Shown in pieces: positions 45,846-59,000 of a stretch of 64,000 nt of DNA. This stretch comes from Lasioglossum baleicum. Its lineage: Eukaryota > Arthropoda > Insecta > Hymenoptera > Halictidae. The position numbers and the translations under genes are program-made. A model generated the notes under the pieces. That model ran no database searches and had not been told where the DNA came from. It saw only the letters and a program-made list of their open reading frames with translations. Positions within the stretch are counted from its first letter, which is position 1, and every line of letters begins with the position of its first letter. The stretch is taken from positions 1 to 64,000 of the forward strand of contig NW_027469181.1 in assembly GCF_051020765.1 (NCBI RefSeq), in the 5' to 3' direction.

Positions 45846-48803
45846 AGGCTAGTCGAGTAAAAACACGTGCGAAAGGATGCATCCCGCAGGCTAGTCGAGC
45901 ACAAACACGTGCGAGGTTTTGTGGGATGCGCATGCGCAGGTTTTGTGGGATGCGCATGCGCAGGTTTTTTGGGATGCGCATGGCTAGTCGAGCAAAAACA
46001 CGTGCGAGAGAATGCATCCCGCAGGGTGGTCGAGTAAAAACACGTGCGAGAGGATGTATCCCGCAGGCTAGTCGAGTAAAAACACGTGCGAGAGGATGCA
46101 TCCCGCAGGCTAGTCGAGTAAAAACACGTGCGAAAGGATGCATCCCGCAGGCTAGTCGAGCACAAACACGTGCGAGGTTTTGTGGGATGCGCATGCGCAG
46201 GTTTTGTGGGATGCGCATGCGCAGATTTTTTGGGATGCGCATGCGCAGGTTTTTTGGGATGCGCATGGCTAGTCGAGCAAAAACACGTGCGAGAGGATGC
46301 ATCCCGCAGGCTAGTCAAGTAAAAACACGTGCGAGGTTTTGTGGGATGCGCATGCGCAGGTTTTGTGGGATGCGCATGCGCAGGTTTTTTGGGATGCGCA
46401 TGCGCAGGTTTTTTGGGATGCGCATGCCTAGTCGAGCAAAAACACGTGCGAAAGGATGCATCCCGCAGGCTAGTCGAGCACAAACACGTGCGAGGTTTTG
46501 TGGGATGCGCATGCGCAGGTTTTTTGGGATGCGCATGCGCAGGTTTTTTGGGATGCGCATGGCTAGTCGAGCAAAAACACGTGCGAGAGGATGCATCCCG
46601 CAGGCTAGTCGAGTAAAAAACACGTGCGAGGTTTTGTGGATGCGCATGCGCAGGTTTGTGGGATGCGCATGCGCAGGTTTTTTGGGATGCGCATGCGCAG
46701 GTTTTTTGGGATGCGCATGCCTAGTCGAGCAAAAACACGTGCGAAAGGATGCATCCCGCAGGCTAGTCGAGCACAAACACGTGCGAGGTTTTGTGGGATG
46801 CGCATGCGCAGGTTTTTTGGGATGCGCATGCGCAGGTTTTTTGGGATGCGCATGGCTAGTCGAACAAAAACACGTGCGAGAGAATGCATCCCGCAGGGTA
46901 GTCGAGCACAAACACGTGCGAGGTTTTGTGGGATGCGCATGCGCAGGTTTTGTGGGATGCGCATGCGCAGATTTTTTGGGATGCGCATGCGCAGGTCTTT
47001 TGGGATGCGCATGGCTAGTCGAGCAAAAACACGTGCGAGAGGATGCATCCCGCAGGCTAGTCGAGTAAAAACACGTGCGAGGTTTTGTGGGATGCGCATG
47101 CGCAGGTTTTGTGGGATGCGCATGCGCAGGTTTTTTGGGATGCGCATGCGCAGGTTTTTGGGATGCGCATGCCTAGTCGAGCAAAAACACGTGCGAGAGG
47201 ATGCATCCCGCAGGCTAGTCGAGCAAAAACACGTGCAAGAGGATGCATCCCGCAGGCTAGTCGAGCAAAAACACATGCGAGAGGATGCATCCCGCAGGCT
47301 AGTCGAGTAAAAACACGTGCGAAAGGATGCATCCCGCAGGCTAGTCGAGCACAAACACGTGCGAGGTTTTGTGGGATGCGCATGCGCATGTTTTTTGGGA
47401 TGCGCATGCGCAGGTTTTTTGGGATGCGCATGCGCAGGTTTTTTGGGATGCGCATGCGCAGGTTTTTTGGGATGCGCATGCCTAGTCGAGCAAAAACACG
47501 TGCGAGAGGATGCATCCCGCAGGCTAGTCGAGTAAAAACACGTGCGAGGTTTTGTGGGATGCGCATGCGCAGGTTTTTTGGGATGCGCATGCCTAGTCGA
47601 GCAAAAACACGTGCGAGAGGATGCGTCCCGCAGGCTAGACGAGCAAAAACACGTGCGAGAGGATGCATCCCGCATGCTAGTCGAGTAAAAACACGTGCAA
47701 GAGGATGCTTCCCGCAGGCTAGTCGAGTAAAAACACGTGATAGAGGATGCATCCCGCATGCTAGTCGAGTAAAAACACGTGCGAGAGGATGCGTCCCGCA
47801 GGCTAGTCGAGCAAAAACATGTGCGAGAGGATGCATCCCGCAGGCTAGTCGAGCAAAAACACGTGCGAGGTTTTGTGGATGCGCATGCGCAGGTTTTGTG
47901 GATGCGCATGCGCAGGTTTTTTGGGATGCGCATGCGCAGGTTTTTGGGATGCGCATGCCTAGTCGAGCAAAAACACGTGCGAGAGGATGCATCCCGCAGG
48001 CTAGTCGAGCAAAAACACGTGCGAGAGGATGCATCCCGCAGGCTAGTCGAGTAAAAACACGTGAGAGAGGATGCATCCCGCAAGCTAGTCAAGTAAAAAC
48101 ACGTGCGAGAGGATGCATCCCGCAGGCTAGTCGAGCAAAAACATGTGCGAGAGGATGCATCCCGCAGGCTAGTCGAGCAAAAACACGTGCGAGGTTTTGT
48201 AGGATGCGCATGCGCAGGTTTTGTGGGATGCGCATGCGCAGGTTTTTTGGGATGCGCATGCGCAGGTTTTTTGGGATGCGCATGCCTAGTCGAGCAAAAA
48301 CACGTGCGAGAGGATGCATCCCGCTGGCTAGTCGAGCAAAAACACGTGCGAGAGGATGCATCCCGCAGGCTAGTCGAGTAAAAACACGTGAGAGAGGATG
48401 CATCCCGCAAGCTAGTCGAGTAAAAACACGTGCGAGAGAATGCATCCCGCAGGGTAGTCGAGCAAAAACACGTGCGAGAGGATGCATCCCGCAGGCTAGT
48501 CGAGTAAAAACACGTGAGAGAGGATGCATCCCGCAAGCTAGTCGAGTAAAAACACGTGCGAGGTTTGTAGATGCGCATGCGCAGGTTTTGTGGGATGCGC
48601 ATGCGCAGGTTTTTTGGGATGCGCATGCGCAGGTTTTTTGGGATGCGCATGCCTAGTCGAGCAAAAACACGTGCGAGAGGATGCATCCCGCAGGCTAGTC
48701 GAGCAAAAACACGTGCGAGAGGATGCATCCCGCAGGCTAGTCGAGTAAAAACATGTGCGAGAGGATGCATCCCGCAGGCTAGTCGAGCAAAAACACGTGC
48801 GAG
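45846..48803 (+). repeat. About 3.0-kb tandem duplication, copy 2, rich in one-base indels
   Basis: This is the partner of 42844-45830 and almost adjoins it. Unlike copy 1 it carries many one-base homopolymer changes: six A at 46615-46620, GTGG for GTGGG near 46636, 47876 and 47898, TTTGTG near 46654, five T near 47154 and 47941, and two losses near 48563. CCCCCAGG near 45843 is just before it. Confidence 0.85.
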
Positions 48804-51800
48804 GTTTTGTAGGATGCGCATGCGCAGGTTTTGTGGGATGCGCATGCGCAGGTTTTTTGGGATGCGCATGCGCAGGTTTTTTGGGATGTGCATGCCTAGT
48901 CGAGCAAAAACACGTGCGAGAGGATGCATCCCGCAGGCTAGTCGAGCAAAAACACGTGCGAGAGGATGCATCCCGCAGGCTAGTCGAGTAAAAACACGTG
49001 AGAGAGGATGCATCCCGCAAGCTAGTCGAGTAAAAACACGTGCGAGAGGATGCATCCCGCAGGCTAGTCGAGTAAAAACACGTGCGAAAGGATGCATCCC
49101 GCAGGCTAGTCGAGCACAAACACGTGCGAGGTTTTGTGGGATGCGCATGCGCAGGTTTTGTGGGATGCGCATGCGCAGGTTTTTTTGGGATGCGCATGGC
49201 TAGTCGAGCAAAAACACGTGCGAGAGGATGCATCCCGCAGGCTAGTCGAGTAAAAACACGTGCGAGGTTTTGTGGATGCGCATGCGCAGGTTTTGTGGAT
49301 GCGCATGCGCAGGTTTTTTGGGATGCGCATGCGCAGGTTTTTTGGGATGCGCATGCTAGTCGAGCAAAACACGTGCGAAAGGATGCATCCCGCAGGCTAG
49401 TCGAGCACAAACACGTGCGAGGTTTTGTGGGATGCGCATGCGCAGGTTTTTTGGGATGCGCATGCGCAGTTTTTTGGGATGCGCATGGCTAGTCGAGCAA
49501 AAACACGTGCGAGAGGATGCATCCCGCAGGCTAGTCGAGTAAAAACACGTGCGAGGTTTTGTGGGATGCGCATGCGCAGGTTTTGTGGGATGCGCATGCG
49601 CAGGTTTTTTGGGATGCGCATGCGCAGGTTTTTTGGGATGCGCATGCGCAGGTTTTTTGGGATGCGCATGCCTAGTCGAGCAAAAACACGTGCGAAAGGA
49701 TGCATCCCGCAGGCTAGTCGAGCACAAACACGTGCGAGGTTTTGTGGGATGCGCATGCGCAGGTTTTTTGGGATGCGCATGCGCAGGTTTTTTGGGATGC
49801 GCATGGCTAGTCGAGCAAAAACACGTGCGAGAGAATGCATCCCGCAGGGTAGTCGAGCACAAACACGTGCGAGGTTTTGTGGGATGCGCATGCGCAGGTT
49901 TTGTGGGATGCGCATGCGCAGATTTTTTGGGATGCGCATGCGCAGGTTTTTTGGGATGCGCATGGCTAGTCGAGCAAAAAACACGTGCGAGAGGATGCAT
50001 CCCGCAGGCTAGTCGAGTAAAAACACGTGCGAGGTTTTGTGGGATGCGCATGCGCAGGTTTTGTGGGATGCGCATGCGCAGGTTTTTTGGGATGCGCATG
50101 CGCAGGTTTTTTGGGATGCGCATGCCTAGTCGAGCAAAAACACGTGCGAGAGGATGCATCCCGCAGGCTAGTCGAGCAAAAACACGTGCAAGAGGATGCA
50201 TCCCGCAGGCTAGTCGAGCAAAAACACATGCGAGAGGATGCATCCCGCAGGCTAGTCGAGTAAAAACACGTGCGAAAGGATGCATCCCGCAGGCTAGTCG
50301 AGCACAAACACGTGCGAGGTTTTGTGGGATGCGCATGCGCAGGTTTTGTGGGATGCGCATGCGCAGGTTTTTTGGGATGCGCATGCCTAGTCGAGCAAAA
50401 ACACGTGCGAGAGGATGCATCCCGCAGGCTAGTCGAGCAAAAACACGTGCAAGAGGATGCATCCCGCAGGCTAGTCGAGCAAAAACACATGCGAGAGGAT
50501 GCATCCCGCAGGCTAGTCGAGTAAAAACACGTGCGAGGTTTTGTGGGATGCGCATGCGCAGGTTTTTTGGGATGCGCATGCCTAGTCGAGCAAAAACACG
50601 TACGAGAGGATGCATCCCGCAGGCTAGTCGAGCAAAAACACGTGCGAGAGGATGCATCCCGCAGGCTAGTCGAGTAAAAACACGTGCGAAAGGATGCATC
50701 CCGCAGGCTAGTCGAGCACAAACACGTGCGAGGTTTTGTGGGATGCGCATGCGCAGGTTTTGTGGGATGCGCATGCGCAGATTTTTTGGATGCGCATGCG
50801 CAGGTTTTTTGGGATGCGCATGGCTAGTCGAGCAAAAACACGTGCGAGAGGATGCATCCCGCAGGCTAGTCGAGTAAAAACACGTGCGAGGTTTTGTGGG
50901 ATGCGCATGCGCAGGTTTTTTGGGATGCGCATGCCTAGTCGAGCAAAAACACGTGCGAGAGGATGCGTCCCGCAGGCTAGACGAGCAAAAACACGTGCGA
51001 GAGGATGCATCCCGCATGCTAGTCGAGTAAAAACACGTGCAAGAGGATGCTTCCCGCAGGCTAGTCGAGTAAAAACACGTGCGAGAGGATGCATCCCGCA
51101 TGCTAGTCGAGTAAAAACACGTGCGAGAGGATGCGTCCCGCAGGCTAGTCGAGCACAAACACGTGCGAGAGGATGCATCCCGCAGGCTAGTCGAGTAAAA
51201 ACACGTGCGAAAGGATGCATCCCGCAGGCTAGTCGAGCACAAACACGTGCGAGGTTTTGTGGGATGTTCATGCGCAGGTTTTTTGGGATGCGCATGGCTA
51301 GTCGAGCAAAAACACGTGCGAGGGGATGCATCCCGCAGGCTAGTCAAGTAAAAACACGTGCGAAAGGATGCATCCCGCAGGCTAGTCGAGCACAAACACG
51401 TGCGAGGTTTTGTGGGATGTTCATGCGCAGGTTTTGTGGGATGCGCATGCGCAGGTTTTTTGGGATGCGCATGCGCAGGTTTTTTGGGATGCGCATGGCT
51501 AGTCGAGCAAAAACACGTGCGAGAGAATGCATCCCGCAGGGTAGTCGAGTAAAAACACGTGCGAGAGGATGCATCCCGCAGGCTAGTCGAGTAAAAACAC
51601 GTGCGAGTGGATGCATCCCGCAGGCTAGTCGAGTAAAAACACGTGCGAAAGGATGCATCCCGCAGGCTAGTCGAGCACAAACACGTGCGAGGTTTTGTGG
51701 GATGCGCATGCGCAGGTTTTGTGGGATGCGCATGCGCAGATTTTTTGGGATGCGCATGCGCAGGTTTTTGGGATGCGCATGGCTAGTCGAGCAAAAACAC

Positions 51801-53085
51801 GTGCGAGAGGATGCATCCCGCAGGCTAGTCGAGTAAAAACACGTGCGAGGTTTTGTGGGATGCGCATGCGCAGGTTTTGTGGGATGCGCATGCGCAGGTT
51901 TTTTGGGATGCGCATGCGCAGGTTTTTTGGGATGCGCATGCCTAGTCGAGCAAAAACACGTGCGAGAGGATGCATCCCGCAGGCTAGTCGAGCAAAAACA
52001 CGTGCGAGAGGATGCATCCCGCAGGCTAGTCGAGTAAAAAACACGTGCGAAAGGATGCATCCCGCAGGCTAGTCGAGCACAAACACGTGCGAGGTTTTGT
52101 GGGATGCGCATGCGCAGGTTTTGTGGGATGCGATGCGCAGGTTTTTTGGGATGCGCATGCCTAGTCGAGCAAAAACACGTGCGAGAGGATGCATCCCGCA
52201 GGCTAGTCGAGCAAAAACACGTGCAAGAGGATGCATCCCGCAGGCTAGTCGAGCAAAAACACATGCGAGAGGATGCATCCCGCAGGCTAGTCGAGTAAAA
52301 ACACGTGCGAGGTTTTGTGGGATGCGCATGCGCAGGTTTTGTGGGATGCGCATGCGCAGGTTTTTTGGGATGCGCATGCCTAGTCGAGCAAAAACACGTG
52401 CGAGAGGATGCATCCCGCAGGCTAGTCGAGCAAAAACACGTGCGAGAGGATGCATCCCGCAGGCTAGTCGAGTAAAAACACGTGCGAAAGGATGCATCCC
52501 GCAGGCTAGTCGAGCACAAACACGTGCGAGGTTTTGTGGGATGCGCATGCGCAGGTTTTGTGGGATGCGCATGCGCAGATTTTTTGGGATGCGCATGCGC
52601 AGGTTTTTTGGGATGCGCATGGCTAGTCGAGCAAAAACACGTGCGAGAGGATGCATCCCGCAGGCTAGTCGAGTAAAAACACGTGCGAGGTTTTGTGGGA
52701 TGCGCATGCGCAGGTTTTGTGGGATGCGCATGCGCAGGTTTTTTGGGATGCGCATGCGCAGGTTTTTTGGGATGCGCATGCCTAGTCGAGCAAAAACACG
52801 TACGAGAGGATGCATCCCGCAGGCTAGTCGAGCAAAAACACGTGCGAGAGGATGCATCCCGCAGGCTAGTCGAGCAAAAACACGTGCGAGAGGATGCATC
52901 CCGCAGGCTAGTCGAGCAAAAACACGTGCGAGAGGATGCATCCCGCAGGCTAGTCGAGTAAAAACACGTGCGAGAGGATGCATCCTGCATGCTAGTCGAG
53001 TAAAAACACGTGCAAGAGGATGCTTCCCGCAGGCTAGTCGAGTAAAAACACGTGCGAGAGGATGCATCCCGCAGGCTAGTCGAGC
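48431..53085 (+). repeat. 7.67-kb higher-order repeat, copy 1
   Basis: This copy matches about 56090-60763. The offset is about 7,655 near 49.5 kb and 7,680 near 52.5 kb; the 24-bp step near 51,270 is one B unit missing here. Shared markers are GATGTTCATGCGC (51266/58919 and 51418/59097), GTGCGAGGGGATGC (about 51316/58990), CACATGCGAG units and GTACGAG (52800/60480). It has many private one-base indels. Confidence 0.85.
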
Positions 53086-54784
53086 AAAAACACGTGCGAG
53101 AGGATGCATCCCGCAGGCTAGTCGAGTAAAAACACGTGCGAAAGGATGCATCCCGCAGGCTAGTCGAGCACAAACACGTGCGAGGTTTTGTGGGATGCGC
53201 ATGCGCAGGTTTTGTGGGATGCGCATGCGCAGATTTTTTGGGATGCGCATGCGCAGGTTTTTTGGGATGCGCATGGCTAGTCGAGCAAAAACACGTGCGA
53301 GAGGATGCATCCCGCAGGCTAGTCGAGCAAAAACACGTGCGAGAGGATGCATCCCGCAGGCTAGTCGAGTAAAAACACGTGCGAAAGGATGCATCCCGCA
53401 GGCTAGTCGAGCACAAACACGTGCGAGGTTTTGTGGGATGCGCATGCGCAGGTTTTGTGGGATGCGCATGCGCAGGTTTTTTGGGATGCGCATGCGCAGG
53501 TTTTTTGGGATGCGCATGGCTAGTCGAGCAAAAACACGTGCGAGAGGATGCATCCCGCAGGCTAGTCGAGTAAAAACACGTGCGAGGTTTTGTGGGATGC
53601 GCATGCGCAGGTTTTGTGGGATGCGCATGCGCAGGTTTTTTGGGATGCGCATGCGCAGGTTTTTTGGGATGCGCATGCCTAGTCGAGCAAAAACACGTGC
53701 GAGAGGATGCATCCCGCAGGCTAGTCGAGTAAAAACACGTGCGAGGTTTTGTGGGATGCGCATGCGCAGGTTTTGTGGGATGCGCATGCGCAGGTTTTTT
53801 GGGATGCGCATGCGCAGGTTTTTTGGGATGCGCATGCCTAGTCGAGCAAAAACACGTACGAGAGGATGCATCCCGCAGGCTAGTCGAGCAAAAACACGTG
53901 CGAGAGGATGCATCCCGCAGGCTAGTCGAGCAAAAACACGTGCGAGAGGATGCATCCCGCAGGCTAGTCGAGCAAAAACACGTGCGAGAGGATGCATCCC
54001 GCAGGCTAGTCGAGTAAAAACACGTGCGAGAGGATGCATCCTGCATGCTAGTCGAGTAAAAACACGTGCAAGAGGATGCTTCCCGCAGGCTAGTCGAGTA
54101 AAAACACGTGCGAGAGGATGCATCCCGCAGGCTAGTCGAGCAAAAACACGTGCGAGAGGATGCATCCCGCAGGCTAGTCGAGTAAAAACACGTGCGAAAG
54201 GATGCATCCCGCAGGCTAGTCGAGCACAAACACGTGCGAGGTTTTGTGGGATGCGCATGCGCAGGTTTTGTGGGATGCGCATGCGCAGATTTTTTGGGAT
54301 GCGCATGCGCAGGTTTTTTGGGATGCGCATGGCTAGTCGAGCAAAAACACGTGCGAGAGGATGCATCCCGCAGGCTAGTCGAGCAAAAACACGTGCGAGA
54401 GGATGCATCCCGCAGGCTAGTCGAGTAAAAACACGTGCGAAAGGATGCATCCCGCAGGCTAGTCGAGCACAAACACGTGCGAGGTTTTGTGGGATGCGCA
54501 TGCGCAGGTTTTGTGGGATGCGCATGCGCAGGTTTTTTGGGATGCGCATGCGCAGGTTTTTTGGGATGCGCATGGCTAGTCGAGCAAAAACACGTGCGAG
54601 AGGATGCATCCCGCAGGCTAGTCGAGTAAAAACACGTGCGAGGTTTTGTGGGATGCGCATGCGCAGGTTTTGTGGGATGCGCATGCGCAGGTTTTTTGGG
54701 ATGCGCATGCGCAGGTTTTTTGGGATGCGCATGCCTAGTCGAGCAAAAACACGTGCGAGAGGATGCATCCCGCAGGCTAGTCGA
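52622..54784 (+). repeat. 1,056-bp tandem duplication
   Basis: The segments 52622-53728 and 53678-54784 match at offset 1,056. Each has GTACGAG, four consecutive C-type A units, CCTGCATGCTAG, GATGCTTCCC and two GCGAAAGG/GCACAAAC words. A third partial copy begins near 54,636 (897 bp after 53,739), with GTGCGAG in place of GTACGAG. Confidence 0.87.
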
Positions 54785-56089
54785 GCAAAAACACGTGCGA
54801 GAGGATGCATCCCGCAGGCTAGTCGAGCAAAAACACGTGCGAGAGGATGCATCCCGCAGGCTAGTCGAGCAAAAACACGTGCGAGAGGATGCATCCCGCA
54901 GGCTAGTCGAGTAAAAACACGTGCGAGAGGATGCATCCTGCATGCTAGTCGAGTAAAAACACGTGCAAGAGGATGCTTCCCGCAGGCTAGTCGAGTAAAA
55001 ACACGTGCGAGAGGATGCATCCCGCAGGCTAGTCGAGCAAAAACACGTGCGAGAGGATGCATCCCGCAGGCTAGTCGAGTAAAAACACGTGCGAAAGGAT
55101 GCATCCCGCAGGCTAGTCGAGTAAAAACACGTGCGAAAGGATGCATCCCGCAGGCTAGTCGAGCACAAACACGTGCGAGGTTTTGTGGGATGCTCATGCG
55201 CAGGTTTTGTGGGATGCGCATGCGCAGGTTTTTTGGGATGCGCATGCGCAGGTTTTTTGGGATGCGCATGGCTAGTCGAGCAAAAACACGTGCGAGAGAA
55301 TGCATCCCGCAGGGTAGTCGAGCACAAACACGTGCGAGGTTTTGTGGGATGCGCATGCGCAGGTTTTGTGGGATGCGCATGCGCAGATTTTTTGGGATGC
55401 GCATGCGCAGGTTTTTTGGGATGCGCATGGCTAGTCGAGCAAAAACACGTGCGAGAGGATGCATCCCGCAGGCTAGTCGAGTAAAAACACGTGCGAAAGG
55501 ATGCATCCCGCAGGCTAGTCGAGCACAAACACGTGCGAGGTTTTGTGGGATGCGCATGCGCAGGTTTTGTGGGATGCGCATGCGCAGATTTTTTGGGATG
55601 CGCATGCGCAGGTTTTTTGGGATGCGCATGGCTAGTCGAGCAAAAACACGTGCGAGAGGATGCATCCCGCAGGCTAGTCGAGTAAAAACACGTGCGAGGT
55701 TTTGTGGGATGCGCATGCGCAGGTTTTGTGGGATGCGCATGCGCAGGTTTTTTGGGATGCGCATGCGCAGGTTTTTTGGGATGCGCATGCCTAGTCGAGC
55801 AAAAACACGTGCGAAAGGATGCATCCCGCAGGCTAGTCGAGCACAAACACGTGCGAGGTTTTGTGGGATGCGCATGCGCAGGTTTTTTGGGATGCGCATG
55901 CGCAGGTTTTTTGGGATGCGCATGGCTAGTCGAGCAAAAACACGTGCGAGAGGATGCATCCCGCAGGCTAGTCGAGTAAAAACACGTGCGAGGTTTTGTG
56001 GGATGCGCATGCGCAGGTTTTGTGGGATGCGCATGCGCAGGTTTTTTGGGATGCGCATGGCTAGTCGAGCAAAAACACGTGCGAGAGAA
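54785..56089 (+). repeat. Array segment with 6,138-bp spaced partner
   Basis: Satellite only. The block 54628-55720 matches 60766-61858 at offset 6,138. The two share back-to-back GCGAAAGG T-type units (near 55090 and 55132; 61228 and 61270) and GATGCTCATGCGC (55191/61329). Confidence 0.8.
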
Positions 56090-59000
56090 TGCATCCCGCA
56101 GGGTAGTCGAGCAAAAACACGTGCGAGAGGATGCATCCCGCAGGCTAGTCGAGTAAAAACACGTGAGAGAGGATGCATACCGCAAGCTAGTCGAGTAAAA
56201 ACACGTGCGAGGTTTTGTAGGATGCGCATGCGCAGGTTTTGTGGGATGCGCATGCGCAGGTTTTTTGGGATGCGCATGCGCAGGTTTTTTGGGATGCGCA
56301 TGCCTAGTCGAGCAAAAACACGTGCGAGAGGATGCATCCCGCAGGCTAGTCGAGCAAAAACACGTGCGAGAGGATGCATCCCGCAGGCTAGTCGAGTAAA
56401 AACATGTGCGAGAGGATGCATCCCGCAGGCTAGTCGAGCAAAAACACGTGCGAGGTTTTGTAGGATGCGCATGCGCAGGTTTTGTGGGATGCGCATGCGC
56501 AGGTTTTTTGGGATGCGCATGCGCAGGTTTTTTGGGATGCGCATGCCTAGTCGAGCAAAAACACGTGCGAGAGGATGCATCCCGCAGGCTAGTCGAGCAA
56601 AAACACGTGCGAGAGTATGCATCCCGCAGGCTAGTCGAGTAAAAACACGTGAGAGAGGATGCATCCCGCAAGCTAGTCGAGTAAAAACACGTGCGAGAGG
56701 ATGCATCCCGCAGGCTAGTCGAGTAAAAACACGTGCGAAAGGATGCATCCCGCAGGCTAGTCGAGCACAAACACGTGCGAGGTTTTGTGGGATGCGCATG
56801 CGCAGGTTTTGTGGGATGCGCATGCGCAGGTTTTTTGGGATGCGCATGGCTAGTCGAGCAAAAACACGTGCGAGAGGATGCATCCCGCAGGCTAGTCGAG
56901 TAAAAACACGTGCGAGGTTTTGTGGGATGCGCATGCGCAGGTTTTGTGGGATGCGCATGCGCAGGTTTTTTGGGATGCGCATGCGCAGGTTTTTTGGGAT
57001 GCGCATGCCTAGTCGAGCAAAAACACGTGCGAAAGGATGCATCCCGCAGGCTAGTCGAGCACAAACACGTGCGAGGTTTTGTGGGATGCGCATGCGCAGG
57101 TTTTTTGGGATGCGCATGCGCAGGTTTTTTGGGATGCGCATGGCTAGTCGAGCAAAAACACGTGCGAGAGGATGCATCCCGCAGGCTAGTCGAGTAAAAA
57201 CACGTGCGAGGTTTTGTGGGATGCGCATGCGCAGGTTTTGTGGGATGCGCATGCGCAGGTTTTTTGGGATGCGCATGCGCAGGTTTTTTGGGATGCGCAT
57301 GCGCAGGTTTTTTGGGATGCGCATGCCTAGTCGAGCAAAAACACGTGCGAAAGGATGCATCCCGCAGGCTAGTCGAGCACAAACACGTGCGAGGTTTTGT
57401 GGGATGCGCATGCGCAGGTTTTTTGGGATGCGCATGCGCAGGTTTTTTGGGATGCGCATGGCTAGTCGAGCAAAAACACGTGCGAGAGAATGCATCCCGC
57501 AGGGTAGTCGAGCACAAACACGTGCGAGGTTTTGTGGGATGCGCATGCGCAGGTTTTGTGGGATGCGCATGCGCAGATTTTTTGGGATGCGCATGCGCAG
57601 GTTTTTTGGGATGCGCATGGCTAGTCGAGCAAAAACACGTGCGAGAGGATGCATCCCGCAGGCTAGTCGAGTAAAAACACGTGCGAGGTTTTGTGGGATG
57701 CGCATGCGCAGGTTTTGTGGGATGCGCATGCGCAGGTTTTTTGGGATGCGCATGCGCAGGTTTTTTGGGATGCGCATGCCTAGTCGAGCAAAAACACGTG
57801 CGAGAGGATGCATCCCGCAGGCTAGTCGAGCAAAAACACGTGCAAGAGGATGCATCCCGCAGGCTAGTCGAGCAAAAACACATGCGAGAGGATGCATCCC
57901 GCAGGCTAGTCGAGTAAAAACACGTGCGAAAGGATGCATCCCGCAGGCTAGTCGAGCACAAACACGTGCGAGGTTTTGTGGGATGCGCATGCGCAGGTTT
58001 TGTGGGATGCGCATGCGCAGGTTTTTTGGGATGCGCATGCCTAGTCGAGCAAAAACACGTGCGAGAGGATGCATCCCGCAGGCTAGTCGAGCAAAAACAC
58101 GTGCAAGAGGATGCATCCCGCAGGCTAGTCGAGAAAAAACACATGCGAGAGGATGCATCCCGCAGGCTAGTCGAGTAAAAACACGTGCGAGGTTTTGTGG
58201 GATGCGCATGCGCAGGTTTTTTGGGATGCGCATGCCTAGTCGAGCAAAAACACGTGCGAGAGGATGCATCCCGCAGGCTAGTCGAGCAAAAACACGTGCG
58301 AGAGGATGCATCCCGCAGGCTAGTCGAGTAAAAACACGTGCGAAAGGATGCATCCCGCAGGCTAGTCGAGCACAAACACGTGCGAGGTTTTGTGGGATGC
58401 GCATGCGCAGGTTTTGTGGGATGCGCATGCGCAGATTTTTTGGGATGCGCATGCGCAGGTTTTTTGGGATGCGCATGGCTAGTCGAGCAAAAACACGTGC
58501 GAGAGGATGCATCCCGCAGGCTAGTCGAGTAAAAACACGTGCGAGGTTTTGTGGGATGCGCATGCGCAGGTTTTTTGGGATGCGCATGCCTAGTCGAGCA
58601 AAAACACGTGCGAGAGGATGCGTCCCGCAGGCTAGACGAGCAAAAACACGTGCGAGAGGATGCATCCCGCATGCTAGTCGAGTAAAAACACGTGCAAGAG
58701 GATGCTTCCCGCAGGCTAGTCGAGTAAAAACACGTGCGAGAGGATGCATCCCGCATGCTAGTCGAGTAAAAACACGTGCGAGAGGATGCGTCCCGCAGGC
58801 TAGTCGAGCACAAACACGTGCGAGAGGATGCATCCCGCAGGCTAGTCGAGTAAAAACACGTGCGAAAGGATGCATCCCGCAGGCTAGTCGAGCACAAACA
58901 CGTGCGAGGTTTTGTGGGATGTTCATGCGCAGGTTTTGTGGGATGCGCATGCGCAGGTTTTTTGGGATGCGCATGGCTAGTCGAGCAAAAACACGTGCGA

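Larger units (their letters stand above)
21255..48430 (+). repeat. Array domain II: short A runs with diagnostic variants
   Basis: The GGGG landmark disappears and new variants appear: GTGATAGAGG, GTGAGAGAGG, GATGCTTCCCGC, GATGCGTCCCGC followed by AGGCTAGACGAG, CAGATTTTTTGGG, and GAGAATGCATCC followed by CGCAGGGTGG. A fixed word recurs: a T-type A unit with GCGAAAGG, then a half-A with GCACAAAC, then a B run. The left border (21,255) is where the 4,809-bp duplication starts. The right border (about 48,430) is where the 7.67-kb repeat of domain III starts. Both borders are operational, since the monomers are the same on each side. No gene, RNA or mobile element is visible. Confidence 0.75.
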
